Of a stretch of DNA of 9,955 nt, positions 1 through 6,858 are shown in pieces. Made by a program: the position numbers and the translations under genes. The notes under the pieces are model-generated. The model ran no database searches. It saw only the letters and a list, made by a program, of their open reading frames with translations, and was not told the origin of the DNA. Within the stretch, counting starts at the first letter, position 1. Every line of letters starts with the position of its first letter. Source of the DNA: B8-G4 sp033720735 (lineage in GTDB: Bacteria > Bacteroidota > Bacteroidia > Chitinophagales > Saprospiraceae); NCBI GenBank assembly GCA_033720735.1, contig JAWWBX010000153.1, forward strand, positions 1 through 9,955, in the 5' to 3' direction.

Positions 1-244
1 AATCTGATACGTGAAAGCCGATCCCCGTACGCCACGCAAAGCGTTCGCGAAAGCTCTTCACCCGAAAGCTGACGGGCCCGACTTCCGTCGGATTGTTGCC
101 CCCAAAGGGAATAAACCCTGCCAATAGCCCCGACATATTGAAGCCGAATGACTTCTGCCGGTACCGGTGTTCTGGCGACTGCGACGTCTGTCCGACCATG
201 ATGCCGGCACACGCAATGAGCAGGAGTGTCAGAGTACCTCGCAT
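1..244 (-). CDS. Partial exported protein, paralogue of its upstream neighbour (probable small outer-membrane beta-barrel)
   Basis: Only the first 81 codons are present; the gene runs off the left edge. The ATG at 244 opens a hydrophobic leader (MRGTLTLLLIACAG...VGQ) that looks like a signal peptide cleaved after VGQ. LIAC also resembles a lipobox at Cys12, but that would be unusually close to the N-terminus. The mature start has alternating hydrophobic residues and a GxNxxGxx stretch followed by WRxGxG, and the same two patterns occur at matching spacing in the gene just upstream (247-885). The ATG follows that gene's TAG stop after only two bases (TAGCCATG), so the two are almost certainly co-transcribed and probably translationally coupled. 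The barrel assignment is inferred from strand-like alternation and small size; no named family is recognised. Confidence 0.75.
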   Translation of the reverse strand, partial: MRGTLTLLLIACAGIMVGQTSQSPEHRYRQKSFGFNMSGLLAGFIPFGGNNPTEVGPVSFRVKSFRERFAWRTGIGFHVSD

Positions 245-246
245 GG

Positions 247-885
247 CTAGAAATTGATGGACAGAACCAGGGATCGCGGCAGTGTGTGACGCCAGATCGA
301 TCCGTTGAGGTCACCTGAAACGCTCTGCTGACCGTTGGTAGTCGTACGTTCGGTTTCTGTAAACCAGGTGAAATACATGGTGCTCTCCGTGGAGATCCTG
401 ACCCGGTCGCTGATGTGATAGGCCAACCCGTAAATCGGGCCGAGACCAAATCCCGACAGTTCCTCATTGACTTCGATCCGGCTTGGAAACGACGTGGCGA
501 GGGAGCGGTCCCGGTAATAGAAGCCCAACAGATCGAATCCGGCAACGGCTTCCCATTTCTCTCCCACCGGAATGCGCCGTTCCACACCGAGGCGCAGGTC
601 GACATGCAGAAAGCTGGTAGCGCGCTCACCATTGATAAAGAAGTCAAACTCGGATACGTGTCGGCCCTGGAGTCCCAGGCCAAAGCGCCACTTGTACTTG
701 CCCAGACCGGTTTTCAGTGACAGCAGATAGGGATCTTCCTCCAGCAGGTCGGTGCCTGAGGCAAAGATGGCGGTGATGATCCCGGTCACGTTGATCCCGA
801 TCTCGGTATGGCGGTCCTGATGCGTTTGAGCTGTGAGCGCAGGCATGATGATCAGGAACAGCGAGACAACAAAGAAATGCTTCAT
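247..885 (-). CDS. Small exported protein, probable outer-membrane beta-barrel (212 aa)
   Basis: The reading frame is open to 1023, but that start would lie inside the 3' end of the regulator gene and give a non-conserved-looking 46-residue extension. The ATG at 885 instead opens a textbook signal peptide (MKHFFVVSLFL...ALTAQ, cleavage after residue 20), so it is preferred. The mature part alternates polar and hydrophobic residues in glycine-rich strands (GINVTGI, WRFGLGLQG, LRLGVERRI, GFDLLGFYYRD, GLGPIYGLAYHI), and the protein ends in SINF, a terminal aromatic residue typical of outer-membrane barrels. The length fits an 8-stranded porin-like or OmpW-sized barrel, but no specific family is recognised. 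It is tightly followed by a paralogue at 1-244. A weak -7-like box (TATCTTTC) lies about 28 bp upstream, so the pair may be transcribed separately from the regulator. Confidence 0.8.
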   Translation of the reverse strand: MKHFFVVSLFLIIMPALTAQTHQDRHTEIGINVTGIITAIFASGTDLLEEDPYLLSLKTGLGKYKWRFGLGLQGRHVSEFDFFINGERATSFLHVDLRLGVERRIPVGEKWEAVAGFDLLGFYYRDRSLATSFPSRIEVNEELSGFGLGPIYGLAYHISDRVRISTESTMYFTWFTETERTTTNGQQSVSGDLNGSIWRHTLPRSLVLSINF

Positions 886-912
886 GTACTTGAGAATGGT
901 CAGCAACGGCCG

Positions 913-920
913 GAAAGATA
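913..920 (-). promoter_or_regulatory. Possible -7 element for the barrel gene pair
   Basis: TATCTTTC on the minus strand matches the Bacteroidota -7 consensus TAnnTTTG at all but the last position and lies 27 bp before the ATG at 885. No TTG is found at the expected 19-21 bp upstream, so this is weak support. Confidence 0.2.
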
Positions 921-1000
921 GATCAAAACTGTGCATTAGAAGACGGAGCAAGAGTCTGCCCACGTTGGCAAATGAGAGCAGTTTAACATTTGCTGGTTGT

Positions 1001-1756
1001 CTACCTTGACCCCAATTGGCCACTGATTGCCTGCAGGCTGGCTTCGATCCCCTGCAGACGGACTGACAGATCTGCCTGTTGTCCGGAGCGATCGTTGAAA
1101 CCGAGATGGGCCCGGTATTGCCAGAGTTCTGCTACCTGATCAGGCTGGATAGTAAAGGGCGCGTAGAGCGCATTGTCGGAAGTTGCGATCAGGGTGGTGC
1201 TGTCCTTGTCACGGTAAAGGCGTTTGTAGACGATGCTTCCATCATTGAGCACAACTACGTAACAGCGCCCGTCGCGGATATCAGCCAATGCTTCGACGTA
1301 GTGGCAAATTACGATCCAGCCGGCTTCCATAGGGAGCATGGAATCCCCACGGATCTCGAAGGCGCGATAAGTGCCATCCGCCAGCATCGGCAGGCTGATC
1401 CTGGGCAATTGTGCCACGTACTCCGGCTCCTGGAAATGCTGTGCATATCCGGCAAACGCCTGCGATCTGACCAATTCGATGTTTTCACGATGCTCGCTAT
1501 CGGTCGTAATGGCCAGAACACGCAGGCCGTCCGATGCCACCAGCTCGTCCACGCCGCCGGCAAGATCGTCTTTGATCAGCCGGTCCAGAGTGATGCCAAA
1601 GGTTGCTGCAATCTTCCTGAGGAGCGCCAGGTTGGGCTCCGATTTGGACAGTTCATAACCAGCCAGGGTGGTGCGCGGGATCCCCAGGCGTTCGGCGAGT
1701 TGGTGTTGAGACCAGCCCCGGGCATTTCGCAGATGGCGCAAGTTTGCCGCAAACAT
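1001..1756 (-). CDS. LexA/CI-like transcriptional regulator: XRE helix-turn-helix plus S24 self-cleaving peptidase domain (251 aa)
   Basis: Residues 5-60 form an XRE-type helix-turn-helix (LRHLRNARGWSQHQLAERLG, then IPRTTLAGYE as the recognition helix, then the usual PNLALLRKIA helix). A linker leads to an S24 peptidase domain at about 100-215. It keeps the full self-cleavage apparatus: an Ala102-Gly103 scissile-type bond (FAGY), nucleophile Ser139 in GDSM, and general-base Lys178 in VYKRL. In this superfamily (LexA, CI, UmuD, HdiR-type regulators) RecA filaments stimulate cleavage and lift repression. The protein is therefore inferred to be a DNA-damage or stress-released repressor; its targets are unknown. 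No phage genes lie beside it. The 176-bp region upstream is rich in palindromes, suggesting autoregulation. A C-terminal tail (about 225-251) resembles an amphipathic helix. The ATG at 1756 is the natural start, immediately before the HTH. Confidence 0.92.
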   Translation of the reverse strand: MFAANLRHLRNARGWSQHQLAERLGIPRTTLAGYELSKSEPNLALLRKIAATFGITLDRLIKDDLAGGVDELVASDGLRVLAITTDSEHRENIELVRSQAFAGYAQHFQEPEYVAQLPRISLPMLADGTYRAFEIRGDSMLPMEAGWIVICHYVEALADIRDGRCYVVVLNDGSIVYKRLYRDKDSTTLIATSDNALYAPFTIQPDQVAELWQYRAHLGFNDRSGQQADLSVRLQGIEASLQAISGQLGSR

Positions 1757-1798
1757 GTCGGGAATATAGTCAATCTTGAGACAGTTTTCCCGACAACA

Positions 1799-1813
1799 CT
1801 GTAGGTGCTACAG
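1799..1813. promoter_or_regulatory. Perfect palindrome CTGTAG-GTG-CTACAG upstream of the regulator gene
   Basis: Six-base arms match perfectly around a 3-base spacer, 43 bp upstream of the regulator's ATG. The size and symmetry suit a dimeric HTH repressor, but the binding protein is inferred only from position. Confidence 0.4.
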
Positions 1814-1841
1814 GGTGTACTTAAGCACACGAAGGGTGTAC
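1812..1841. promoter_or_regulatory. Candidate operator: 16-bp near-palindrome with phased direct repeats AGGGTGTAC
   Basis: GTGTACTTAAGCACAC at 1815-1830 is palindromic at 14 of 16 positions. The 9-mer AGGGTGTAC occurs at 1812-1820 and exactly again at 1833-1841, a 21-bp period or two helical turns, so two proteins would sit on the same DNA face. This is what an operator array for the adjacent XRE-S24 dimer would look like; binding is inferred. Confidence 0.45.
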
Positions 1842-1851
1842 ATATCTTAGA

Positions 1852-1859
1852 AAAACCTA
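1852..1859 (-). promoter_or_regulatory. Possible -7 element of the regulator promoter
   Basis: TAGGTTTT on the minus strand differs from the Bacteroidota -7 consensus TAnnTTTG only at the last base. It lies between the GTGTAC repeats and the 1868-1884 palindrome, so bound repressor would flank it. No TTG is seen at the expected -33 spacing, which keeps confidence low. Confidence 0.22.
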
Positions 1860-1867
1860 ATGCGGTA

Positions 1868-1884
1868 GTATTTCTACGAAATAC
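1868..1884. promoter_or_regulatory. Perfect palindrome GTATTTC-TAC-GAAATAC
   Basis: Seven-base arms match perfectly around a 3-base spacer, 112 bp upstream of the regulator's ATG and just upstream of its possible -7 box. It shares the 3-base spacer architecture of the 1799-1813 palindrome but not its sequence. It could be an operator for the regulator or for a second protein. Confidence 0.4.
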
Positions 1885-1910
1885 CTCTACACAGATGCAA
1901 GTGGGCACTG

Positions 1911-1924
1911 GATCAGCCCTGATC
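1911..1924. repeat. Palindrome GATCAG-CC-CTGATC after the DinB-like gene
   Basis: The perfect 6-base arms with a 2-base spacer lie 9 bp beyond the stop of the exported DinB-like gene in transcription order. The position suits a terminator, but there is no T-run after it and the loop is very tight, so termination is only a possibility. Confidence 0.3.
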
Positions 1925-1932
1925 GCACCCGT

Positions 1933-2457
1933 CTAATTGCCCGCACTCCATGGAGGCGCAATCCCATTCATGCGTGCGTACGCGATCAGCTGTCCCATAT
2001 GCTCTGCACAGTGATCCATACAGATCATGATCACGCTCATCTTGTTAAACTCCCCGGGAAATGGCATTTCCACCTTGTCCCCAAGCTCGCTGTCGGAAAT
2101 GGCCTTGGCCTGCTCGCGGGCCCAGGCCAGGGACTTCTTGACCTCGTCGATGATCTTCTCTTTGCCCTTGATGTCGGACTCCATGCTCATCGGATTGATC
2201 CCTTCAGGTACCGGAACCCCGGCTTGCATGAACAGGAAATAATTGGCAGCAGCCAGGTGCAGGAGCACTTCACCTACGGATCGTACCCCTTTCTCCGGGC
2301 GCCAGTCGTACTTGTCTGCCGGAATGGCCTCGGCGAGAGAGACCACTTTTTGTTCATTGAATGTCAGTAAGCTCACTGCCCCGTCCTGGATCGTGGTGGC
2401 CTGTGCAAACCCGATCCCCGGGAGGATCAGCAGCAGGATGGTAGTTAAGTGTTTCAT
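1933..2457 (-). CDS. Exported DinB-family (four-helix bundle metal-binding) protein (174 aa)
   Basis: Residues 1-19 are a signal peptide (MKHLTTILLLILPGIGFAQ), which places the mature protein in the periplasm or outside the cell. The remainder has the DinB/YfiT-type four-helix fold with its three metal-ligand histidines: His67 in VLLHLAAAN, and His149 and His153 in MDHCAEHMGQL. The ending (YARMNGIAPPWS) is typical of Bacteroidota DinB-family proteins. Some family members are metal-dependent thiol S-transferases, but many have no known reaction, so no substrate is proposed. Despite the name, this is unrelated to DNA polymerase IV. The gene starts 33 bp after the DUF2461 gene's stop, so the two are probably co-transcribed. 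The sequence before its ATG is A-rich with no Shine-Dalgarno. Confidence 0.88.
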   Translation of the reverse strand: MKHLTTILLLILPGIGFAQATTIQDGAVSLLTFNEQKVVSLAEAIPADKYDWRPEKGVRSVGEVLLHLAAANYFLFMQAGVPVPEGINPMSMESDIKGKEKIIDEVKKSLAWAREQAKAISDSELGDKVEMPFPGEFNKMSVIMICMDHCAEHMGQLIAYARMNGIAPPWSAGN

Positions 2458-2490
2458 CTCGGTTGATTTTTGTTTTGTGAATGGTGGCGT

Positions 2491-3153
2491 CTACAGCGTT
2501 TCGATCAGGAACTCATTGAACGCTTTGGCCGTCTTGTAATGATCGACGATAAATTTGGCCAGGTCGTCGCGGGTCACGTGTTTCTGGCCTTTGTACGATG
2601 TCCAGTAGTGGAATGACTTGTTATAGATCTCGGGAACCTGTTCGCCCACTTCGCGAAATTCTTTCGGGATCACCTTGTTGCGCTCTCCTTCCAGTCCTTT
2701 AAATGTCTCTTTGAATTTTTTTCCATTCAGGATACGCTGAAAGCGCTTGGGATCCTCGGCGATCTTGGCACGGATCCGGTAGAGTCTGTCCTTGTCCGGT
2801 TGCCAGCATCCGCCGGCGATACTCACGCCCTCGCCATCCGCCTGAAAGTAAACACCGGGGTACGAGTGGTCTTTGCGTCCACCGCGTCCCACCGCCGCGG
2901 CCATGTGTGTTTTGTACGGGCTTTTATCCTTGGAAAAGCGCACGTCGCGATAGATCCTGAAAACGCATTCATTGGGTGTCACGGTGATCTCGGGATCAAG
3001 TTTCTTCATCCGTTCGATCACTTCGCCGGTAAGTGCCTCAAAAGGAGCTTTGACATGCTGCTCGTAGCGCTTCTTGTTTTCGTGAAACCACTCGCGGTTG
3101 TTATTGGCCGAGAGGTCCTTAAAGAAGCTGACAAATTGTTTGGAAAGGGCCAT
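2491..3153 (-). CDS. DUF2461 family protein (TIGR02453 type, 220 aa)
   Basis: The protein spans the whole family length and carries its hallmark motifs: FFKDLSANNNREWFHENKK near the N-terminus (about 10-28), the conserved RIYRDVRFSKDKSPYKTH block (about 66-83), a PGVYFQ...GVSIAGG segment (about 99-114), and KSFHYWTSYKG near the C-terminus. No signal peptide or membrane segment is seen, so it is cytoplasmic. The family is widespread in bacteria and some fungi, but its biochemical function is not established, so none is assigned. The ATG at 3153 gives the usual family N-terminus (MALSKQFVSFFKDL). The exported DinB-like gene follows 33 bp downstream, making a likely two-gene unit; the 119-bp gap before it probably holds their promoter, though no consensus match is seen. 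Confidence 0.92.
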   Translation of the reverse strand: MALSKQFVSFFKDLSANNNREWFHENKKRYEQHVKAPFEALTGEVIERMKKLDPEITVTPNECVFRIYRDVRFSKDKSPYKTHMAAAVGRGGRKDHSYPGVYFQADGEGVSIAGGCWQPDKDRLYRIRAKIAEDPKRFQRILNGKKFKETFKGLEGERNKVIPKEFREVGEQVPEIYNKSFHYWTSYKGQKHVTRDDLAKFIVDHYKTAKAFNEFLIETL

Positions 3154-3183
3154 CTGAGAAAGTTGGTCGGTGACAAATCGGTG

Positions 3184-3258
3184 TCATGTCCAAGTTACTT
3201 CTTTTTGACCGGGCTGCGGCCTCCTGCATGCGCCACCACCCGGACAATTTGGACACAT
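3184..3258 (-). CDS. Tiny ORF with CPNCPGG motif (24 aa), doubtful
   Basis: An ATG-started ORF in the gap between the FG-GAP gene and the DUF2461 gene encodes a 24-residue peptide beginning MCPNCPGGGACRR and ending in TWT. The CxxC followed by a third Cys could bind metal. However, the ORF is short, has no ribosome-site evidence, and the same frame stays open by chance into the preceding gene, so it may be coincidental. Confidence 0.12.
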   Translation of the reverse strand: MCPNCPGGGACRRPQPGQKEVTWT

Positions 3259-3272
3259 CACGGGTGTGTAGA

Positions 3273-5195
3273 CTATTGTTGGCGGTACTTGACTGATCCC
3301 CGGTGAGTCATCGTTCCGAAGGACCTGACAATGGCCTGACCCGCGGGGTAGGGAGTCGTTGACGTGAGAATCACATTTTCCAGGATCAGGTTGCCCGCAT
3401 TGGCAAGCAACGGATCGAGTGGGGGGAGGGCGGTATCCCGCAATTGCAGATCCTTCAGTGTCAATGAGACGCCGGGCGGCACGATCCACGCCGATTGTGC
3501 GTCACCGATCTCGATCACGACCACGGTGCCCGGGCTGCTTTCGATCACCAGATCCTTGCCGATCATGAGAGGCAAACCCTGCAATGCGATAGTGTCTCCA
3601 TCCAGTGACGGGGCAAAGCGGATCGTGTCACATGGGCAGGCATCACGCACCACCTGGCGCAGGCTCGCGGGGCCGTCATTGGCTGCCGAGCTTACCGTGC
3701 GGACAGCGGGCATAACGCAATCACAGGGACCGGTGCCTTCCTGGATGGTCAGGAACTTGTCAACACCGGGATTGCTGAAGATATCGACGACCCCTGACGG
3801 CCATCGCACGATCAGGCTGTCGATCACAGGATTGTTCCCGAGGCCAAAGTGGGCATTGAGCGAATGCATCACGCCATAGCTCTCGCCCGAGCGAACTTCC
3901 CGTACCTGCAGGCCAAAGGGGCCATGGATCTCCACCCGTGCCCCGATCCCGTTGATGTGTGAGCTGTCACCCACCAGGCGGATTGACAGAAAATGATGAC
4001 TATTACCTCCGTTGACAAACAGGATATTTTCAGTGCCACTCCATGAATTGAAACCGTTGGCAAATCCTCCAAGGATATCCAGAAACCCGTCCCGGTTGAC
4101 ATCACCCACGGCTGCACTCTGCATGCCCGGACTGGCTGCCGGGAAAGCGGTGGCAGACACATCAGTAAATGTGAGGCCCCCGAGGTTGTGGAACAAGCGG
4201 TGTGCATCACCAGTCGACGTAAAAAGGATATCCACCAGTCCGTCGTTGTCAAAGTCTTCCATGATCACCTGGATGCCGAACAGGCCTGCGAGGTCGAACG
4301 TCATCCCACTCGTCGGGGTGATATTGACAAAAGTGTCGTTGGCGATGTTTTCGTACACCGCGCTGAGCATGTCATGGTTGATAATGAAGCAATCCAGGTC
4401 GCCATCGTTGTCGAGATCGGCGAAGTCGGCCGCCCAACTCTGGGCCAGTGGGCGCAGTCCGATGGAGTCTGCGATGTCAGTGTAGTTGTTGTTTCCGTCG
4501 TTAGCCCACATCTGGTTGACCCGGCGACCATCCATCGGGTCGTTCACGCCGATGCGGCATTTTGAGAGATACATATCCAGGTCGCCATCCGAATCAAAAT
4601 CTGTCCACACTGAGCCGTAATTGCCCGAGCTGTCGATAGCCGGCAACGTGGGAGCAGCAATGATCAGCGAAGTGTCGTAGACAAATGTTCCCGTGTTGTC
4701 ACCGCGATAGGGTGAACTGAGGCTGTCGTCATGGCATGCGAAGTAATCGATGGCGCCATCATTGTTGATATCCGCAAAATTGGAGCCCTGCAGAAAGATC
4801 TCCGGGAGTGGAAGATTGCTGCTGGAAAGCGTGGAGCCGTCAGCATTGGCCAACAACAGCTTAAGTCCGTTGTAATAGCCACCGGTGATCAGGTCGTTGT
4901 ACCCGTTCTCATCTACATCGGCGACACACAGGCTCCATTCGTTGCCGGGCCCCACATTGCCGTGGACATAACTGGTAAAGCTGCCGTCGGGCTGGGCATA
5001 TTCGATATACAGACTACTGGCATTCTCCAGGTGCACGACGTCATCAAAGCCGTCACCATTCATGTCAACCAACCCGAGAGCAACACCACTGTTGATGTTT
5101 TCATGGACCAGCAGGTGGGTACTATCGCCGAATGTCAGTTGGGCGGAGGATGCCCCGCAGAGGAGCAATGCATAGAGTAAAACCAGGCATCTCAC
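3273..5195 (-). CDS. Secreted FG-GAP/VCBS beta-propeller protein with ASPIC/UnbV domain (640 aa)
   Basis: A signal peptide covers residues 1-19 (ending ASSAQ), read from a GTG start at 5195; no in-frame ATG precedes it and the upstream stop is close, so GTG is the only start keeping the leader. Seven calcium-loop repeats of the DxNxDGxxD type lie at about 44, 93, 142, 199, 260, 314 and 365, enough for one seven-bladed FG-GAP propeller. An ASPIC/UnbV (CRTAC-type) domain follows at about 418-486 (GIGARVEI, RSGESYGVMHS, HFGLG, RWPSG). Residues 495-640 resemble the start of a secreted beta-helix or Listeria/Bacteroidota surface repeat region (SSAANDGPASLRQVV). Such proteins are extracellular and calcium-binding; the ligand is unknown. 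Unusually for this class, no recognisable type IX secretion C-terminal domain is present. The gene follows the TPR lipoprotein after 72 bp. Confidence 0.9.
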   Translation of the reverse strand: MRCLVLLYALLLCGASSAQLTFGDSTHLLVHENINSGVALGLVDMNGDGFDDVVHLENASSLYIEYAQPDGSFTSYVHGNVGPGNEWSLCVADVDENGYNDLITGGYYNGLKLLLANADGSTLSSSNLPLPEIFLQGSNFADINNDGAIDYFACHDDSLSSPYRGDNTGTFVYDTSLIIAAPTLPAIDSSGNYGSVWTDFDSDGDLDMYLSKCRIGVNDPMDGRRVNQMWANDGNNNYTDIADSIGLRPLAQSWAADFADLDNDGDLDCFIINHDMLSAVYENIANDTFVNITPTSGMTFDLAGLFGIQVIMEDFDNDGLVDILFTSTGDAHRLFHNLGGLTFTDVSATAFPAASPGMQSAAVGDVNRDGFLDILGGFANGFNSWSGTENILFVNGGNSHHFLSIRLVGDSSHINGIGARVEIHGPFGLQVREVRSGESYGVMHSLNAHFGLGNNPVIDSLIVRWPSGVVDIFSNPGVDKFLTIQEGTGPCDCVMPAVRTVSSAANDGPASLRQVVRDACPCDTIRFAPSLDGDTIALQGLPLMIGKDLVIESSPGTVVVIEIGDAQSAWIVPPGVSLTLKDLQLRDTALPPLDPLLANAGNLILENVILTSTTPYPAGQAIVRSFGTMTHRGSVKYRQQ

Positions 5196-5267
5196 GGCAG
5201 TAAGCGAATGGGAAGATATTCTGAAAGTACTGCTTTCCGGTATGACGACGGCATGATTCCGTCAAGG

Positions 5268-6818
5268 CTATCCCGCAGGTCCGATCTGTGCCTTGTACTC
5301 TGAAGAAAGTCTCCGTTTAGGCGCACGTTCGAGTGCCTTGTCAAACTGTGCTGCTGCTTCGGCGTGCATATTTCTGGACATCAACCACTCGCCGTATAGC
5401 TCGGGGACAGGTTTGACGACCGTCGGCGGACCAAACATGAACGGAGTGGCTTCATCGAGCGCTACAGCCTCATTGAACCACATCTCGGCCTGATGAATGT
5501 CATCTGAGAGCATGGCGTGCAAGGCCTTCAGCTGCATCTCCATCATTTGCGCATGATTGAGGTCCTGTTGATTCGGGAGCTGTGCCGTCCAGTTGACGCC
5601 GCTGCACATCGCACCTCCGCGCTGCAACATGCGTTTTTCCTCTTCCTCCCGCTGGTCCTCCATGGCACGGATGACTTGCGCGAGCTGACCAGGATCTTCG
5701 CCGAGATAGGCACTCATGCCCTTTATGAAATCATTGATACTCCGGATACTCACGTTCAGGTCTTCATCTTCAATCGCCAACCGTGCCAGCGAGTCATCCC
5801 ATACACCCGCGTCGACCAGATACGCTGCGCGCATCATGGACATGTAGGCACGGGCCCGTTTGGACGGAAGCTCTGAACCGTACGTCAGCATGAGGTCCAG
5901 TTGTTTGCGTGCTTTGTCGATCTCTCCGGTCTGTAGATAACCGTACATCAGCCACTGCAGCGCGTGGTAGTTGCGGGCGTCGTTGTCCAGCTGCTTGCGT
6001 TCCATCCGCTTGTTGCCGGCCTCCCAGGCCGCAATATTTGAAGAAATGACCTCGTCCCACATGCCCAATGCGATATAGATGTGTGAGGGCATGTGCAGGG
6101 CGTGCCCGGCGTCGGGAGCCACCCTGGCATAATCGTCGGCGGCATCGATGGCCAGATGGGCGTGATCCGGGTCGTCGTACGAGTGGATGAGATAGTGCAG
6201 TGCTCCAGGATGTTGCGGGTTTTCCTTAAGGATCCCTTGTGCAATGACCGCACCCTTGCCGTAAAGTACCTCATCCCTGCCATCGCTCGCAGAACCCAGC
6301 AGTGACAACGCGTAGAATGCCGCAACCTCGTGTTGGCCCGGATATCTGTCATACAGCGATTGCATATGGCTGGCATATTGCTGATCGCGGTCAGATTTGT
6401 CACCCTCACCGTACAGGATCTCGACGGCTTCAAACAGGTCGCGCTCGATCCCTTCAGGCACGCGGGCCAGGCGGGCTTCCCGGGTCTCGCCAAAACGCGC
6501 CAGGATCTCATGCGCTTCATCCGTGTACTGAGCGCTCCACAAGGGATGATTCTTGGTCATCGCCTCACCCCAGAAAGCCATGCCGCAGGAAGGGTCGGCC
6601 TCCTGTGCTTTTCTGAACGCCTCTGCAGCATCCTCATACTCAAAACTGTGGAGGAGCAACAGTCCTTCCTGAAAATGCGGCGCAGCGGCTTCGGAGCAGG
6701 ATACCTCAAAGGTGAGGTCACCAAGATGCGATGCATCATCTGCCGGGCTGGTCCGGTTTTGCTGGCAACCAGCGATCATCACGATGAGCGTCAGAATGAA
6801 GAAACGAGGAAGTGACAT
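5268..6818 (-). CDS. TPR-repeat lipoprotein (516 aa)
   Basis: The N-terminus (MSLPRFFILTLIVMIAGCQQ) is a lipoprotein signal with lipobox IAGC, so Cys18 should be lipidated and the protein membrane-anchored in the envelope. The mature part is almost entirely helical. It opens with a clear TPR unit at about 45-77 (HFQEGLLLLHSFEYEDAAEAFRKAQEADP), followed by CGMAFWGEAM. It ends with further TPR-like units at about 440-500 (EAAAQFDKALERAP). A central block (about 205-250) is rich in histidine: LHYLIHS, DPDHAHLA, GHALHMPSH. This is a known uncharacterised TPR family in Bacteroidota and Proteobacteria, and no molecular function can be assigned. It starts 40 bp after the cyclase gene's stop and is followed by the FG-GAP gene at 72 bp, so an operon of cyclase, lipoprotein and FG-GAP protein is plausible. 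Confidence 0.87.
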   Translation of the reverse strand: MSLPRFFILTLIVMIAGCQQNRTSPADDASHLGDLTFEVSCSEAAAPHFQEGLLLLHSFEYEDAAEAFRKAQEADPSCGMAFWGEAMTKNHPLWSAQYTDEAHEILARFGETREARLARVPEGIERDLFEAVEILYGEGDKSDRDQQYASHMQSLYDRYPGQHEVAAFYALSLLGSASDGRDEVLYGKGAVIAQGILKENPQHPGALHYLIHSYDDPDHAHLAIDAADDYARVAPDAGHALHMPSHIYIALGMWDEVISSNIAAWEAGNKRMERKQLDNDARNYHALQWLMYGYLQTGEIDKARKQLDLMLTYGSELPSKRARAYMSMMRAAYLVDAGVWDDSLARLAIEDEDLNVSIRSINDFIKGMSAYLGEDPGQLAQVIRAMEDQREEEEKRMLQRGGAMCSGVNWTAQLPNQQDLNHAQMMEMQLKALHAMLSDDIHQAEMWFNEAVALDEATPFMFGPPTVVKPVPELYGEWLMSRNMHAEAAAQFDKALERAPKRRLSSEYKAQIGPAG

Positions 6819-6858
6819 AGCAGGATTGTTTGAATCGAAGTTACGGAAAAAGGGAACC

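Noticed and set aside
886..1023. N-terminal extension of the barrel gene to an ATG at 1023
   Set aside because: It would overlap the regulator's 3' end, and the extra 46 residues precede a perfect signal peptide starting at 885.
1079..1804. 241-aa plus-strand open frame opposite the regulator
   Set aside because: It is antisense to a gene with clear domain motifs, and its translation shows no recognisable domain.
1933..2457. DinB-family hit read as DNA polymerase IV
   Set aside because: The names coincide only; this is a 174-aa exported four-helix bundle with no polymerase motifs.
3179..3264. Inverted repeat with TGTCCAA/TTGGACA cores as a terminator for the FG-GAP gene or an operator
   Set aside because: Only 7 bases pair perfectly across a 55-bp loop (11 of 15 when extended), which is too weak to claim.
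3184..3275. Frameshift that would restore a sorting domain to the FG-GAP protein
   Set aside because: None of the three frames after the stop encodes anything resembling a type IX sorting domain before the DUF2461 gene's region begins.
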